Of a DNA stretch of 64,000 nt, positions 28,344-38,150 are shown one piece after another. The stretch's first letter is position 1; the number at the start of each line of letters is the position of its first letter. The notes below the pieces were generated by a model that had not been told where the DNA came from, made no database searches, and worked only from the letters and a program-made list of their open reading frames with translations. Made by a program: the position numbers and the translations under genes. This stretch comes from Gammaproteobacteria bacterium (GTDB taxonomy: Bacteria > Pseudomonadota > Gammaproteobacteria > HK1), in NCBI GenBank assembly GCA_021773795.1, contig JAJFJT010000012.1:124001-188000 (forward strand), in the 5' to 3' direction.

Positions 28344-29525
28344 ATGCCACCAGCTGACCACGGTACGCAAAAGGTCGCACCCTGGAACGACCCCAAGGTT
28401 CGTTCCATCGTCTTTCAGTTTATCGCCCTGGTTTCTTTAGGGTTTTTCTTTTACACCATTTTTCAGAACACCCTTGCCAATATGGAACGGCGGGGGATCA
28501 CCACGGGTTTGGCTTTTCTTGGCCATGAGGCAGGTTTCGGGATTCTCATGAGCCTCATACCCTATGATGAAACCTATACCTATGGCCGGACCTTTTTTGT
28601 AGGCTTGCTGAATACCCTGCTGGTGGCGGGGTTGGGTATAGTACTGGCAACTGTCATCGGTTTTGCCCTCGGTGTTGCCCGACTTTCCAATAACTGGATC
28701 ATTGCCAAGGCGGCGATGGTTTATATCGAGGTACTGCGCAACATTCCCTTATTGCTGCAGATATTCTTCTGGTATTTTGCTGTCTTGCAGGCTTTGCCGG
28801 CACCTCGCCAGAGCATTCCCTTTGGCGGCGTTTTTACGCTTAATAATCGTGGTCTGTATTTTCCGGCTCCTGTTCCTGAGTCCGGGTTTTCCTATGTGCT
28901 TGCGGCACTGGTAGCAGCCATTATCGGGGTGGTATTGCTGGTTCGCTGGGCGCGCCGCCGCCAGGAGATTTCCGGTCAGCCCTTTCCCGTATTTCGGGTC
29001 TCGCTGGCCCTGCTTGTGCTGGTGCCGCTACTGGTTTTCGTGGCCATGGGGTCACCACTATCCTGGGATCATCCCGAGTTGCAGCGTTTTAGTTATGGTG
29101 GTGGTGGGCGCCTGATTCCAGAACTTATGGCCCTGTTGTGGGCGTTGACCATGTATACCGCCGCCTTCATCGCCGAAATCGTGCGTGCTGGGATCCAGTC
29201 GGTCAGCCATGGTCAGACCGAGGCGGCACGCGCATTGGGTTTGCGTAATGGGCCAACGCTGCGGTTGGTGATCATTCCCCAGTCCATGCGCGTCATCATC
29301 CCGCCACTCACCAGCCAATATCTGAATCTCACCAAGAATTCTTCCTTGGCTACCGCCATTGGCTATCCGGATCTAGTCAGCGTTTTTATGGGTACCACCC
29401 TCAACCAGACCGGCCAGGCGGTGGAAATTGTTGGTATGACCATGGCTGTCTATCTCACCATTAGTCTGACGATTTCCATGGTGATGAATGCCTATAACAA
29501 AAAAATTGCGTTGACTGAAAGATGA
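28344..29525 (+). CDS. aapQ: Amino acid ABC transporter permease AapQ
   Basis: Membrane subunit, 393 residues, with about eight hydrophobic helices. The ABC-permease coupling loop is EAARALGLRNGPTLRLVIIP (about residue 292). The long insertion between the early helices (about 135-235) is typical of AapQ/BztB. The stop overlaps the aapM start by 4 bases. Confidence 0.92.
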   Translation: MPPADHGTQKVAPWNDPKVRSIVFQFIALVSLGFFFYTIFQNTLANMERRGITTGLAFLGHEAGFGILMSLIPYDETYTYGRTFFVGLLNTLLVAGLGIVLATVIGFALGVARLSNNWIIAKAAMVYIEVLRNIPLLLQIFFWYFAVLQALPAPRQSIPFGGVFTLNNRGLYFPAPVPESGFSYVLAALVAAIIGVVLLVRWARRRQEISGQPFPVFRVSLALLVLVPLLVFVAMGSPLSWDHPELQRFSYGGGGRLIPELMALLWALTMYTAAFIAEIVRAGIQSVSHGQTEAARALGLRNGPTLRLVIIPQSMRVIIPPLTSQYLNLTKNSSLATAIGYPDLVSVFMGTTLNQTGQAVEIVGMTMAVYLTISLTISMVMNAYNKKIALTER

Positions 29526-30616
29526 CGGATCTAAAAAATCCATCACTGGCGCCGCCTGTTACCACGGTCGGAATAATGGGATGGATGCGTCAGAATCTAT
29601 TCTCCACGCCACTCAATAGTGGACTCACCGTGCTCGCTGTAGCTTTCATCTACTTGCTGCTGGTGCCGTTCTTCCAATGGGCCGTATGGAATGCGGATTG
29701 GACTGGTTCGGATCAGAGCGCCTGCACCTCCGGTGGCGCATGCTGGGTTTTTATTAACGCCCGCATGGAACTCTTTATCTACGGATTTTTCCCCACCTCC
29801 GAGTATTGGCGCGTCGATCTGGTATTTGCCCTGTTGGCGGTGCTGATTGTGCCGCAGTTCTTCGAACGCTTTCCACATAAAGGCTGGATCGGTTTTTTTA
29901 CCCTCACCGGTTTTCCGGTGCTTGTCTATTTCCTGCTGGTCGGCGGCAGCTTTGGTCTGGAGCCAGTGGAAAGCGGCAAGTGGGGTGGTTTGATGTTGAC
30001 GCTGGTGCTTGCATTTGTGGGCATTGTTGCGGCCCTGCCTATTGGCATTTTGTTGGCCCTTGGTCGGCGTTCAGAGATGCCCGTCATCCGCACCATTTGT
30101 GTCTGTTTTATTGAACTCTGGCGGGGTGTGCCACTTATCTCCGTGCTCTTTATGGCCTCGGTGATGTTGCCGCTGTTTCTCCCCGATGGAGTCAATTTCG
30201 ACAAATTATTGCGGGCGCTTATCGGTATTGTGTTGTTTCAGTCGGCCTATATGGCCGAGGTTATTCGGGGTGGTTTACAGGCTATCCCCAAGGGTCAGTA
30301 TGAGGCAGCGCGGGCACTGGGTTTGGGTTATTGGAAAAGCATGAGCCTGATTATTCTTCCCCAGGCATTGAAGTTGGTGATTCCGGGTATTGTTAATACC
30401 TTTATCGCTCTGTTCAAGGACACTACTCTGGTGCTCATTATCGGGCTATTGGATATTCTTGCTTCGGTACAGTCGGCTATCGTGGATCCGGCTTGGGGGA
30501 GTGTGTCCACCGAGGGTTATCTGTTTGCCGCATTCTCGTTCTGGATCTTCTGTTTCAGCATGTCTCGTTACAGTCAGGCCCTGGAGCGGAAATTGGAAAC
30601 GGGCTATCAACGCTAG
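29522..30616 (+). CDS. aapM: Amino acid ABC transporter permease AapM
   Basis: Second membrane subunit, 364 residues, predicted to pair with AapQ. The coupling loop is YEAARALGLGYWKSMSLIIL (about 260). A loop with CTSGGACWVF near residue 70 is a known AapM/BztC feature. ATG overlaps the end of aapQ, so the two are translationally coupled. Confidence 0.92.
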   Translation: MTDLKNPSLAPPVTTVGIMGWMRQNLFSTPLNSGLTVLAVAFIYLLLVPFFQWAVWNADWTGSDQSACTSGGACWVFINARMELFIYGFFPTSEYWRVDLVFALLAVLIVPQFFERFPHKGWIGFFTLTGFPVLVYFLLVGGSFGLEPVESGKWGGLMLTLVLAFVGIVAALPIGILLALGRRSEMPVIRTICVCFIELWRGVPLISVLFMASVMLPLFLPDGVNFDKLLRALIGIVLFQSAYMAEVIRGGLQAIPKGQYEAARALGLGYWKSMSLIILPQALKLVIPGIVNTFIALFKDTTLVLIIGLLDILASVQSAIVDPAWGSVSTEGYLFAAFSFWIFCFSMSRYSQALERKLETGYQR

Positions 30617-30651
30617 GGATTTAAAAAAAAGAGAGCCTTTTCATTCTGGAG

Positions 30652-31431
30652 ATGTCAGTGACCGAAGCGATTGATCAAGCATCAACGGCCGACAATGGGC
30701 TGATGATAGAGATGGCGGATGTGCACAAGTGGTACGGTGATTTCCATGTCCTGAGAAATATCAATCTCGAGGTACAGAAGGGAGAGCGGATCGTGATCTG
30801 CGGACCCTCCGGATCTGGGAAATCCACCATGATCCGCTGCATCAACCGCCTCGAAGAGCATCAGCGCGGGCGCATTTCTATCAGTGGGGTGGAGCTTACC
30901 GGTGACCTCAAGAATATTGAGCGCATTCGCCGGGAGGTCGGCATGGTATTTCAGCATTTCAACCTGTTTCCACATCTCACCGTGCTCGAAAACCTTGCCC
31001 TTGCGCCCATTTGGGTGCGCAAGACGCCGCGGGCCGAGGCTGAAGAAATTGCCATGAACTATCTGGAGCGGGTCAAGATCCCGGAACAGGCCGGGAAGTA
31101 TCCGGGGCAGCTTTCCGGTGGTCAGCAGCAACGCGTCGCCATTGCCCGATCGCTGTGCATGAACCCCCAGATCATGCTGTTTGATGAGCCTACCTCGGCG
31201 CTTGATCCGGAGATGATCAAGGAAGTCCTGGACGTGATGGTGGAGCTGGCGCAGGATGGCATGACCATGCTCTGCGTGACCCACGAGATGGGGTTTGCCA
31301 AGACCGTTGCCAATCGTGTGATCTTCATGGATGAAGGGCAGATCATTGAGGAAAATGAGCCGGAGGAGTTTTTCACCCGGCCACAGCACGATCGCACCAA
31401 GCTCTTTCTCAGTCAGATCCTCGAACACTAA
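30652..31431 (+). CDS. aapP: Amino acid ABC transporter ATP-binding protein AapP
   Basis: Cytoplasmic ATPase of the importer, 259 residues. Walker [10 protein letters not shown] (about 52), Q-loop in [11 protein letters not shown], signature [15 protein letters not shown], Walker [16 protein letters not shown] and the switch His in [16 protein letters not shown] touches ATG 30652 directly, so GTG 30658 may be the real start. Confidence 0.96.
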   Translation: MSVTEAIDQASTADNGLMIEMADVHKWYGDFHVLRNINLEVQKGERIVICGPSGSGKSTMIRCINRLEEHQRGRISISGVELTGDLKNIERIRREVGMVFQHFNLFPHLTVLENLALAPIWVRKTPRAEAEEIAMNYLERVKIPEQAGKYPGQLSGGQQQRVAIARSLCMNPQIMLFDEPTSALDPEMIKEVLDVMVELAQDGMTMLCVTHEMGFAKTVANRVIFMDEGQIIEENEPEEFFTRPQHDRTKLFLSQILEH

Positions 31432-31448
31432 GGACGCGGGAGCTCCTC

Positions 31449-31730
31449 ATGCCGGAACCCAAAAGGCCTATGAACATCCGCCAGCACGCGGAGGATGCGG
31501 CACAGCGTATCTGCGGTGGCCTCGGTTTGTCGCCATCCACCGAGGAATTAGCGGGGATAGCGGATACCATTGAAAAGGCTATCGTGGTGAATGTACTGGA
31601 GGCCAGAAATCGCTGCGCCGGCGTGGCGATGAAGCAAAGTGCCAAGGAGCACGATCTCGCCCACCAGATTTCTCAAAAGATCCGGCGCGCTAACGAGGTG
31701 TTGGTCGCCAATCTTTCCAGTCTGCGCTGA
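31449..31730 (+). CDS. Small helical protein, unknown function
   Basis: 93 residues, charged and probably all-helical, with heptad-like spacing in AHQISQKIRRANEVLVANL. A single Cys-pair region (RICGGLG and RNRCAGVAMKQ) is noted. A shorter start at ATG 31470 (MNIRQHAEDAAQRIC) is possible. It follows aapP by 17 bases, so it may be the last cistron of the aap operon. No family recognised. Confidence 0.55.
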   Translation: MPEPKRPMNIRQHAEDAAQRICGGLGLSPSTEELAGIADTIEKAIVVNVLEARNRCAGVAMKQSAKEHDLAHQISQKIRRANEVLVANLSSLR

Positions 31731-31751
31731 TCCCGGGTTTGGCCCGTTCCG

Positions 31752-32072
31752 TTATTCCTTGCGGTAATTCCGTACCTGAACCATGCCGTTTTCAATTCTT
31801 ACGGGATAGGTGGCGATGGCTTCGTAGGCCGGGGGAGAGAGGGCTGCACCGGTCTTGATGGAAAAGCGGGCACCGTGCATGGGGCAGTGGATTTCATCAT
31901 CCCTTAGCTTGCCATCGCTCAGGGTGCTCTCGGCATGAGAGCACAGGTCCTCAATGGCGTAGAAGCCATCGCTCAGGCGAAACACCGCAATTTCAAGTTC
32001 GTCCACTTCCACTACGTGAAAGCTGCTGGGTGCAAAGTCCCCTTCGGGAGCAACATCTAGCCAGTCAGACAC
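31752..32072 (-). CDS. Rieske [2Fe-2S] ferredoxin-like protein at end of suf operon
   Basis: About 106 residues. The Rieske cluster motifs are CSHAE (about 41) and CPMHGARFSIKTG (about 63), giving the Cys-x-His...Cys-x2-His ligand set. It resembles the small ferredoxin subunits of non-haem iron oxygenases and the Rieske proteins that end many sufBCDSU-sufT operons. GTG 32072 gives a conserved-like start 5 bases after sufT; ATG 32105 would overlap sufT. A role in electron supply to cluster assembly is plausible but not shown. Confidence 0.85.
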   Translation of the reverse strand: MSDWLDVAPEGDFAPSSFHVVEVDELEIAVFRLSDGFYAIEDLCSHAESTLSDGKLRDDEIHCPMHGARFSIKTGAALSPPAYEAIATYPVRIENGMVQVRNYRKE

Positions 32073-32076
32073 GACG

Positions 32077-32400
32077 CTAGAGTAATCCCAGTTGCAGCTT
32101 GGCATCCTCAGTCATACGGTCCTGGGTCCAGGGAGGATCCCAAACTACTTCAACATGCACTGTGCTGACCTCCGGAATTTGCTCAACAGCCGTCTCAATG
32201 ATCCCGGGAAAAGTCTCGGCAACCGGGCAACCTGGCGCCGTGAGGGTCATCTCGATCTCCACCGCGCCGTCAGCCTCGATATCTATGCCGTAGATTAGCC
32301 CGAGATCGTGGATATTGACCGGGATCTCCGGGTCGTAAATGCTCCGCAACACCTCAACGACGTCTGTGTGAAGGGTATGGCTGTCTATCTGTGTGTCCAT
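32077..32400 (-). CDS. sufT: SufT, DUF59/MIP18 family Fe-S assembly protein
   Basis: 108 residues from ATG 32400. The DUF59 family motif is IYDPEIPVNIHDLGLIYGID (about residue 21) and the conserved Cys sits in LTAPGCPVAETFPG. SufT helps in maturation of Fe-S proteins under high demand. It lies between sufU and the Rieske gene. Confidence 0.92.
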   Translation of the reverse strand: MDTQIDSHTLHTDVVEVLRSIYDPEIPVNIHDLGLIYGIDIEADGAVEIEMTLTAPGCPVAETFPGIIETAVEQIPEVSTVHVEVVWDPPWTQDRMTEDAKLQLGLL

Positions 32401-32416
32401 GGGAAAAAGCACCCCC

Positions 32417-32881
32417 TCACTCGGTGGTGCTGTCTTTCTCTCCAAGCAGGGCAGCGTGCATGGTATGCCAGGCGAGGGTCGCGCATTTTACCCGCATGGG
32501 GTATTCCTTAACCCCTTTAAGCACACTGAGCTTGCCAAGTACGTCCTTGTCTGTGTGTTGCTGTTCACCGTTTTCATCGTCATCAGTGAGTAAATGGCGG
32601 ACCTGGCTAAACAGTTCATCCGCTTTCTCTACCTGCATGCCAATGATTGCCTCCGTCATCAGCGAGGCCGAGGCAGTGGAAATAGCGCAGCCAGCACCCT
32701 CGAAGCCGATGTCCTTGATGACTCCATCTTCCACAGTGAGGTTAACGATGAATTCATCGCCACAGAGAGGATTATGGCCGTGGGCGGTACAGTTGCAGTC
32801 CGTGGGCTTTTTGGGATAGTTCCGCGGGTTACGGTTGTGATCGAGGATTAATTCTTCGTAGAGGTCGCGCATATCATTCAT
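32417..32881 (-). CDS. sufU: SufU-type Fe-S scaffold/sulfur acceptor
   Basis: 154 residues. Start DLYEELILDHNRNPRN, then Cys in NPLCGDEF, GAGCAISTASASLMTE and VKCATLAWHTM, the three cysteines of SufU/IscU proteins. The family insert between the second and third Cys (about 90-120), typical of SufU, is present (DDDENGEQQHTDKDV). It overlaps sufS by 4 bases and so is coupled to the desulfurase it accepts sulfur from. Confidence 0.93.
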   Translation of the reverse strand: MNDMRDLYEELILDHNRNPRNYPKKPTDCNCTAHGHNPLCGDEFIVNLTVEDGVIKDIGFEGAGCAISTASASLMTEAIIGMQVEKADELFSQVRHLLTDDDENGEQQHTDKDVLGKLSVLKGVKEYPMRVKCATLAWHTMHAALLGEKDSTTE

Positions 32882-34152
32882 GACTGAAAAATCTCTTTAA
32901 CCTTGCCGATGCCTGCCACCAGGGCGTCTACATCCTCGCGGTTATTGTACAGCGCAAAGGAGGCCCGGGCGGTAGCTGACAGGCCATAGTGGGTCATCAC
33001 CGGCATGGTGCAGTGGTGACCGGCGCGAATGGCGATGCCCTCGCCATCCAGAATGGTGCTAATGTCGTGGGGATGCACTCCCTCGATACAAAAGGAGAGG
33101 ATGCTTGCCTTGGCCGCTGCGGTGCCAATAAGGCGGATACCGGGAAGGGCCTGCAGTTGTGTCGTGGCGTAGTGGAGCAGCTCGTCTTCATGGGCGCCAA
33201 TGGCCGCCATATCGAGCTGCTCAAGATAATCCAGCGCGGCTCCCAAGCCGATAACTCCCGCGATATTGGGCGTTCCTGCCTCGAACTTGTAGGGTAAATC
33301 GTTATACAGGGTTTCCTCAAAGCTGACCCGGGAGATCATGTCGCCACCCCCCTGATAGGGTTCCATGTCGGCTAGCAGGGCCTCCTTGGCGTACAGCACG
33401 CCGATACCCGTGGGGGCAAACAACTTATGCCCGGAGCAGGTATAGAAATCACAGTCCAGTGCTTGTACATCCACTTTGCGGTGGGCCACGGCCTGGGCGC
33501 CATCTACTAACACGGGCACCTCCAGCTGGTGTGCGGCGGCAATCATTTCGGCCACTGGATTGACCGTTCCCAGTGAATTGGACACATGCACAACGGCGAC
33601 TAGCCGGGTTTTCGGTCCCAGCAGTTGGTGGTAGGCGTCGAGATCCAGCTCTCCGGCCTCGTTAAAAGGCACTACCTTGAGGCTGGCTCCCGTCTGCTGG
33701 CAAAGAAGCTGCCAAGGCACGATATTGGAATGGTGCTCCATCTCGGTGATGAGGATCTCGTCACCAGCGGAAAAGCGGGGCCGGCCATAGCTCTGGGCTA
33801 CCAGATTGATGGCCTCGGTAGTACCGCGTACGAATACGATCTCGCGGATACTGGCGGCGTTAAAGAAATTACGAACCTTCTTTCTAACCCCCTCATAGGC
33901 CAGCGTCGCACGCTCACTAAGGGTGTGTACCCCTCGGTGGACATTGGAATTATCGCGCTCGTAATAGTGGCGGATGGAATCGATGACCGCGCGTGGCTTC
34001 TGGCTGGTGGCGCCGTTATCCAGGTACACCAGTGGGTGTCCCCGGACCTCCTGATACAGCGCCGGAAAGTCGGCACGCAAGGCTTTGGGATCGAGCGCTT
34101 GCTCGGGATCGACCGTAAAATTTCGTTCCAGCATATGTGGGCTGCTATTCAT
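32878..34152 (-). CDS. sufS: Cysteine desulfurase SufS
   Basis: PLP enzyme that supplies sulfur. 424 residues. N-terminal YLDNGATSQKP, the PLP Lys in CSGHKLFAPTGIG (about 242), the catalytic loop Cys in RAGHHCTMPVM (about 378). The upstream stop of sufD overlaps its ATG by 4 bases. Fourth gene of the operon. Confidence 0.95.
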   Translation of the reverse strand: MNSSPHMLERNFTVDPEQALDPKALRADFPALYQEVRGHPLVYLDNGATSQKPRAVIDSIRHYYERDNSNVHRGVHTLSERATLAYEGVRKKVRNFFNAASIREIVFVRGTTEAINLVAQSYGRPRFSAGDEILITEMEHHSNIVPWQLLCQQTGASLKVVPFNEAGELDLDAYHQLLGPKTRLVAVVHVSNSLGTVNPVAEMIAAAHQLEVPVLVDGAQAVAHRKVDVQALDCDFYTCSGHKLFAPTGIGVLYAKEALLADMEPYQGGGDMISRVSFEETLYNDLPYKFEAGTPNIAGVIGLGAALDYLEQLDMAAIGAHEDELLHYATTQLQALPGIRLIGTAAAKASILSFCIEGVHPHDISTILDGEGIAIRAGHHCTMPVMTHYGLSATARASFALYNNREDVDALVAGIGKVKEIFQS

Positions 34153-35489
34153 TTTAGGCTTTTCATCCCATCGGATTGGGACAGAATGTCAGTGATTTTT
34201 TGTTCCAGCTGTACGGATAGCGGTTTTAGCGGCATGCGGTCCAGCAGCTCGCGGGCAAAACCCAGGGTGAGCAGGCCACGCGCCGCATCCTCCGGTAAGC
34301 CACGACTGCGCAGGTAGAATATCATGTCCTCATCCAGTTGCCCGACCGTGGCGCCGTGGCTGCAACGCACGTCATCGGCGTAGATCTCAAGCTCTGGCTT
34401 GGTGTCTGCCTCGGCATTGGCAGATAGCAGCAGATTGTGGTTTGACTGCTCCGCATTGGTCTGTTGGGCCTGGGGATGGACATAAACCCGGCCATTGAAC
34501 ACCCCGCGGGCACGGCCGTCGAGTATCCCCTTGTAGGCCTGATGGCTGTCAGTGCCAGGATGTATATGTCGGACCTGGGTATGGCAATCTGCGTGCTGGC
34601 GCCCGTTCCCCAGATACAGCCCGTTGAGCGTGCAGTGGGCGCCTTCGCCATTGAGGTCCACATGCAATTCGTGGCGCGCAAGGGCCGCGCCGAGGGACAG
34701 CAAATGGGACTCAAAATGACTGCCGCTGTTCTGCTGTACCTGCAGGTTGGCAATGTGGTAGCTGTGCCGGTTTTCCTCCTGCAGCTTGTAGTGATGTAGT
34801 TGGGCATCGGCTTCCAGGATGATGTCACTACAGCTATTGGTGAAACAGGCGGCCTCACCCAGAGAGTGATAGCTCTCCAGCACCACGGCCTGACTGCCAG
34901 CCCCGGCTAGAATCAGATTGCGCGGCTGGGAACAGCTTTCCTGGCCCTCGCCGGCAGACAAGAACAGCAGGTGCAAGGGTTTATCGAGTTGCGTATTCGG
35001 AGCCAGATGGAGACAGGTGCCGTCGCGTAGCAAGGCCGTATTGAGGGCATTGAAAGCGTGCTCTAGCGGCAATTTACGGCCACCGATGAAGGGTTCCAAT
35101 TGCTCTGGAGTTTGCGCCAGTGTGGTGGCGAGGTTTTCCAGGATGACTCCGTCGGGCAGTGTGCCGATTTCGGAGAGCTCTGGGGCATGAATGCCGTTTA
35201 TAAATACCAGCCGATGACTATCGATATCCGGATAGAGGAAGGGCTCAATAGCATTCGGATCGACTGAAATCCCACTGTTGGCGAGTTCAAAAAAACGCCG
35301 CTGCAGTGCCCCTACATTGGTGTAATGCCAAGCTTCCTGCAGGCGGGTGGGGAATCCGAGGCGGGCGAAATCATCCCGAGCCTTGTTTCGTATTTGTTGA
35401 ATCCATGGCACTTCGGCGGCGGGCAGAGTGGGGGCAATACTTGCCAGCTCTCTGCAATAGCGATCCACCATATCAGCGGCAGTGTTCAT
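34149..35489 (-). CDS. sufD: Fe-S cluster assembly protein SufD
   Basis: 446 residues. Beta-helix partner of SufB; C-terminal conserved part includes DDVRCSHGATVGQLDEDMIF and YLRSRGLPEDAARGLL. The region just upstream of ATG 35489 is the edge of a repeat element (35498-35752), so its ribosome site is weak (gggctagtgccac); translation may depend on ribosomes arriving from sufC. Confidence 0.93.
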   Translation of the reverse strand: MNTAADMVDRYCRELASIAPTLPAAEVPWIQQIRNKARDDFARLGFPTRLQEAWHYTNVGALQRRFFELANSGISVDPNAIEPFLYPDIDSHRLVFINGIHAPELSEIGTLPDGVILENLATTLAQTPEQLEPFIGGRKLPLEHAFNALNTALLRDGTCLHLAPNTQLDKPLHLLFLSAGEGQESCSQPRNLILAGAGSQAVVLESYHSLGEAACFTNSCSDIILEADAQLHHYKLQEENRHSYHIANLQVQQNSGSHFESHLLSLGAALARHELHVDLNGEGAHCTLNGLYLGNGRQHADCHTQVRHIHPGTDSHQAYKGILDGRARGVFNGRVYVHPQAQQTNAEQSNHNLLLSANAEADTKPELEIYADDVRCSHGATVGQLDEDMIFYLRSRGLPEDAARGLLTLGFARELLDRMPLKPLSVQLEQKITDILSQSDGMKSLK

Positions 35490-35497
35490 GTGGCACT

Positions 35498-35752
35498 AGC
35501 CCGCATATTGCGCCAGCATCTGGGATGCTGGCGCAGGAAAGGTGCGACCAGATGCCGTGCTGGAGCGACAGCCATAGTCGTTCTATGGCTGGAGTGAAGC
35601 ACAAGTCTGGTCGTGCATGGACCAGCCAGGGCCGGGATAGGACTCGGGTTGGTAACAAACTGTACCCATCGAGTTTTCCGGAATATTGCCATTTCAAATA
35701 ATTCACACATCTTCGTTCAAGCCCCGGGGCCGGCTGGTGCAATATGCGGGCT
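35498..35752. mobile_element. MITE-like element with 20-bp inverted ends between sufC and sufD
   Basis: agcccgcatattgcgccagc (35498-35517) and gctggtgcaatatgcgggct (35733-35752) are inverted copies with one mismatch. Inside are a 9-bp hairpin (cgccagcat...atgctggcg, about 35511-35533) and a nested structure: cgaccaga/tctggtcg (35545-35552 with 35605-35612), gtgct/agcac, and agccatag/ctatggct (35570-35577 with 35583-35590). No coding frame. The right end encodes the last residues of SufC. Confidence 0.65.
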
Positions 35753-36493
35753 CTTTTCCTTGAGCCAGCCATAACCCTTTTCTTCCAGCGTCAGGGCGAG
35801 TTCACGACCGCCGGAACGGACGATGCGTCCCTCCGAGAGGACGTGCACGTAGTCCGGGACGATGTAGTCCAGCAGGCGTTGATAATGGGTAACCAGGATC
35901 ACTGAGCGCTCAGGGTCGCGCAGTGCATTCACGCCCTCGGCGACAATCCGCAGGGCATCGATGTCGAGGCCAGAATCGGTTTCATCAAGGATTGCGAGGA
36001 TCGGTTCCAGCACGGCCATCTGAAAGATTTCATTGCGCTTTTTTTCGCCACCGGAGAAACCTTCGTTTACCGAGCGCTGTAACAGGGATTCATCCAGCCC
36101 CACCAGCTTCGCTTTCGTTTTCGCCATCTGAATGAAATCGAAGGCATCCAGTTCATTTCTCCCCTGTACTACCCGGCGGGCATTAATCGCCGCCTTGAGG
36201 AAGTACATATTGTTGACCCCGGGGATCTCTACCGGATATTGAAAGCCCAGGAACAGGCCGGCGTGGGCACGTGCCTCGGGGCTGAGATCGAGCAGGTTGT
36301 TGCCCTGATAGAGCACCTCGCCTTCAATAACCTCGTAGCCCTCGCGGCCGGCAAGCACATGCGAGAGGGTGCTCTTGCCGGAGCCGTTGGGCCCCATGAT
36401 GGCGTGTACCTCTCCCGGCTTAACTGCCAGATCAATGCCATTGAGGATGGTCTTTTCACCAACACGGACGTGTAGATTGTTGATTTTTAACAT
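35717..36493 (-). CDS. sufC: SufC ATPase of the SufBCD complex
   Basis: 258 residues. Walker A MGPNGSGKSTLSHVLAG (about 34), Q-loop LGFQYPVEIPG, signature GFSGGEKKRNEIFQMAVLEP, Walker B ILDETDSGLDIDAL. The C-terminus after GYGWLKEK is SPHIAPAGPGA; these residues are encoded by the inverted end of the element at 35498-35752, so the original tail has probably been replaced. Confidence 0.95.
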   Translation of the reverse strand: MLKINNLHVRVGEKTILNGIDLAVKPGEVHAIMGPNGSGKSTLSHVLAGREGYEVIEGEVLYQGNNLLDLSPEARAHAGLFLGFQYPVEIPGVNNMYFLKAAINARRVVQGRNELDAFDFIQMAKTKAKLVGLDESLLQRSVNEGFSGGEKKRNEIFQMAVLEPILAILDETDSGLDIDALRIVAEGVNALRDPERSVILVTHYQRLLDYIVPDYVHVLSEGRIVRSGGRELALTLEEKGYGWLKEKSPHIAPAGPGA

Positions 36494-36536
36494 TTAATAT
36501 GGCTCGTTATTAATTTGGATCATGCGATCTGGCAGG

Positions 36537-36640
36537 GCTCGTCGCTGCCCGTGCCCGGTGGTCTGGCGACATATACCCCGTCCATGGGGCTCGTCGTCGC
36601 CCGTTCCCGACGGCCTGGCGACATACACCCCATCCATGGG
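36537..36640. repeat. Two 52-bp tandem repeats between sufB and sufC
   Basis: 36537-36588 and 36589-36640 both read gctcgtcg...cgccc or tgccc...ctggcgacata...ccc...tccatggg, with about 8 differences. They fill the space directly downstream of the sufB stop. They form no convincing gene. Confidence 0.75.
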
Positions 36641-36641
36641 G

Positions 36642-38150
36642 CTAACCAATGGAACCTTCCAGGCTGAGCGCCAACAGGTTTTGTGCTTCCACCGCAAACT
36701 CCATGGGTAGCTCACGAAACACCTCTTTACAGAAACCGTTGACGATCATGGAGACTGCGTCCTCTTCGGAGATCCCGCGCTGCCGACAGTAGAACAGCTG
36801 ATCCTCGCCGATACGTGAGGTGGTGGCCTCGTGCTCTACCCGGGCGCTGGGGTTTTTCACTTCCATATAAGGGTAGGTATGGGCGCCACAGCGGTCTCCC
36901 ATGAGCAGGGAATCGCAGCGCGTGTGATTACGTGATGCGCTCGCGTTCTTGCCCATATGCACCAGACCCCGGTAGATATTCTGCGCCTGGCCGGCGGAGA
37001 TTCCCTTGGAGACGATGGTGCTGCGGGTGTTTTTTCCAAGATGAATCATCTTGGTGCCGGTGTCTGCCTGCTGGTGGTGATTGGTGACCGCGATGGAGTG
37101 GAATTCGCCAATGGAATTATCGCCACGCAGCAGACAGCTGGGATATTTCCAGGTGATGGCTGAACCGGTCTCTACCTGGGTCCAGGAGATTTTGGAATGA
37201 TCGCCGCGGCAATCGCCGCGCTTGGTGACGAAGTTGTAGATGCCACCAACCCCGTTCTCATCGCCGGGATACCAGTTCTGCACAGTGGAATACTTAATCT
37301 CGGAATCTTCCAGAGCAATGAGCTCTACCACCGCGGCGTGTAGTTGGTTTTCATCACGCTGGGGTGCGGTACAGCCTTCCAGGTAGCTTACGTAGCTTCC
37401 GGCCTCGGCAATGATCAGGGTGCGTTCGAACTGCCCGGTATTGGCGGCGTTGATGCGGAAATAGGTGGATAACTCCATGGGGCAGCGCACCCCCTTGGGG
37501 ATGAATACAAAGGAGCCATCAGTAAAGACGGCCGAGTTGAGGCTGGCGAAATAGTTGTCGGTGGTGGGCACCACGGAGCCGAGATAGCGCTTGATCAGCT
37601 CCGGATGCTTCTGTACCGCCTCGGAAAATGAGCAAAAAATGATGCCTTCTTTGGCGAGTTTGTCCTTGAAAGTCGTGGCTACAGAAACGCTGTCGAACAC
37701 CGCATCCACTGCCACCCCGGCCAGTGCGGCACGTTCTGCCAGTGGGATACCGAGTTTCTCGTAAGTCTCAAGTAGCTTCGGGTCCACCTCATCCAGACTT
37801 TTGGGGCCATCTTTCTCGGTTTTGGGGGCCGAATAATAGGAGATCGCCTGATAGTCGATGGGGTCGATATTCAACTTCGCCCAGTTGGGCGCGCGCTGGG
37901 TCAGCCAGTGGCGATACGCATCCAGGCGCCACTCCAGCAGAAAGTCCGGCTCGTTTTTCATGCGCGAGATATGGCGGATGACGTCTTCGTTCAGCCCTGG
38001 CGGCAGCGTATCGCTCTCTACATCCGTGGTGAAACCGTGTTCGTAGTCTTTGCGGAGGTGAGTATTAAGTTCTTCGGTACTGCTAGGAGCCTGTCCGGGA
38101 ATAGGCGCTGTCGCGAGGGAAGGCGATTTTGAGCTATTTGTTTCGGTCAT
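36642..38150 (-). CDS. sufB: Fe-S cluster assembly protein SufB
   Basis: 502 residues, scaffold of the SufBC2D complex. Family segments: [58 protein letters not shown], the [19 protein letters not shown] region and [20 protein letters not shown] near the C-terminus. The N-terminus before about residue 25 is not SufB-like: it is encoded inside the palindromic element at 38085-38247, and the native part lacks any usable start codon until MKNEP. So the start codon is supplied by the element. No good Shine-Dalgarno is seen. First gene of the suf operon. Confidence 0.95.
   Translation of the reverse strand: MTETNSSKSPSLATAPIPGQAPSSTEELNTHLRKDYEHGFTTDVESDTLPPGLNEDVIRHISRMKNEPDFLLEWRLDAYRHWLTQRAPNWAKLNIDPIDYQAISYYSAPKTEKDGPKSLDEVDPKLLETYEKLGIPLAERAALAGVAVDAVFDSVSVATTFKDKLAKEGIIFCSFSEAVQKHPELIKRYLGSVVPTTDNYFASLNSAVFTDGSFVFIPKGVRCPMELSTYFRINAANTGQFERTLIIAEAGSYVSYLEGCTAPQRDENQLHAAVVELIALEDSEIKYSTVQNWYPGDENGVGGIYNFVTKRGDCRGDHSKISWTQVETGSAITWKYPSCLLRGDNSIGEFHSIAVTNHHQQADTGTKMIHLGKNTRSTIVSKGISAGQAQNIYRGLVHMGKNASASRNHTRCDSLLMGDRCGAHTYPYMEVKNPSARVEHEATTSRIGEDQLFYCRQRGISEEDAVSMIVNGFCKEVFRELPMEFAVEAQNLLALSLEGSIG

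Noticed and set aside
36494-36715. Possible small minus-strand gene between sufB and sufC
   Set aside because: It is the tandem repeat plus the out-of-frame end of sufB; no ribosome site.
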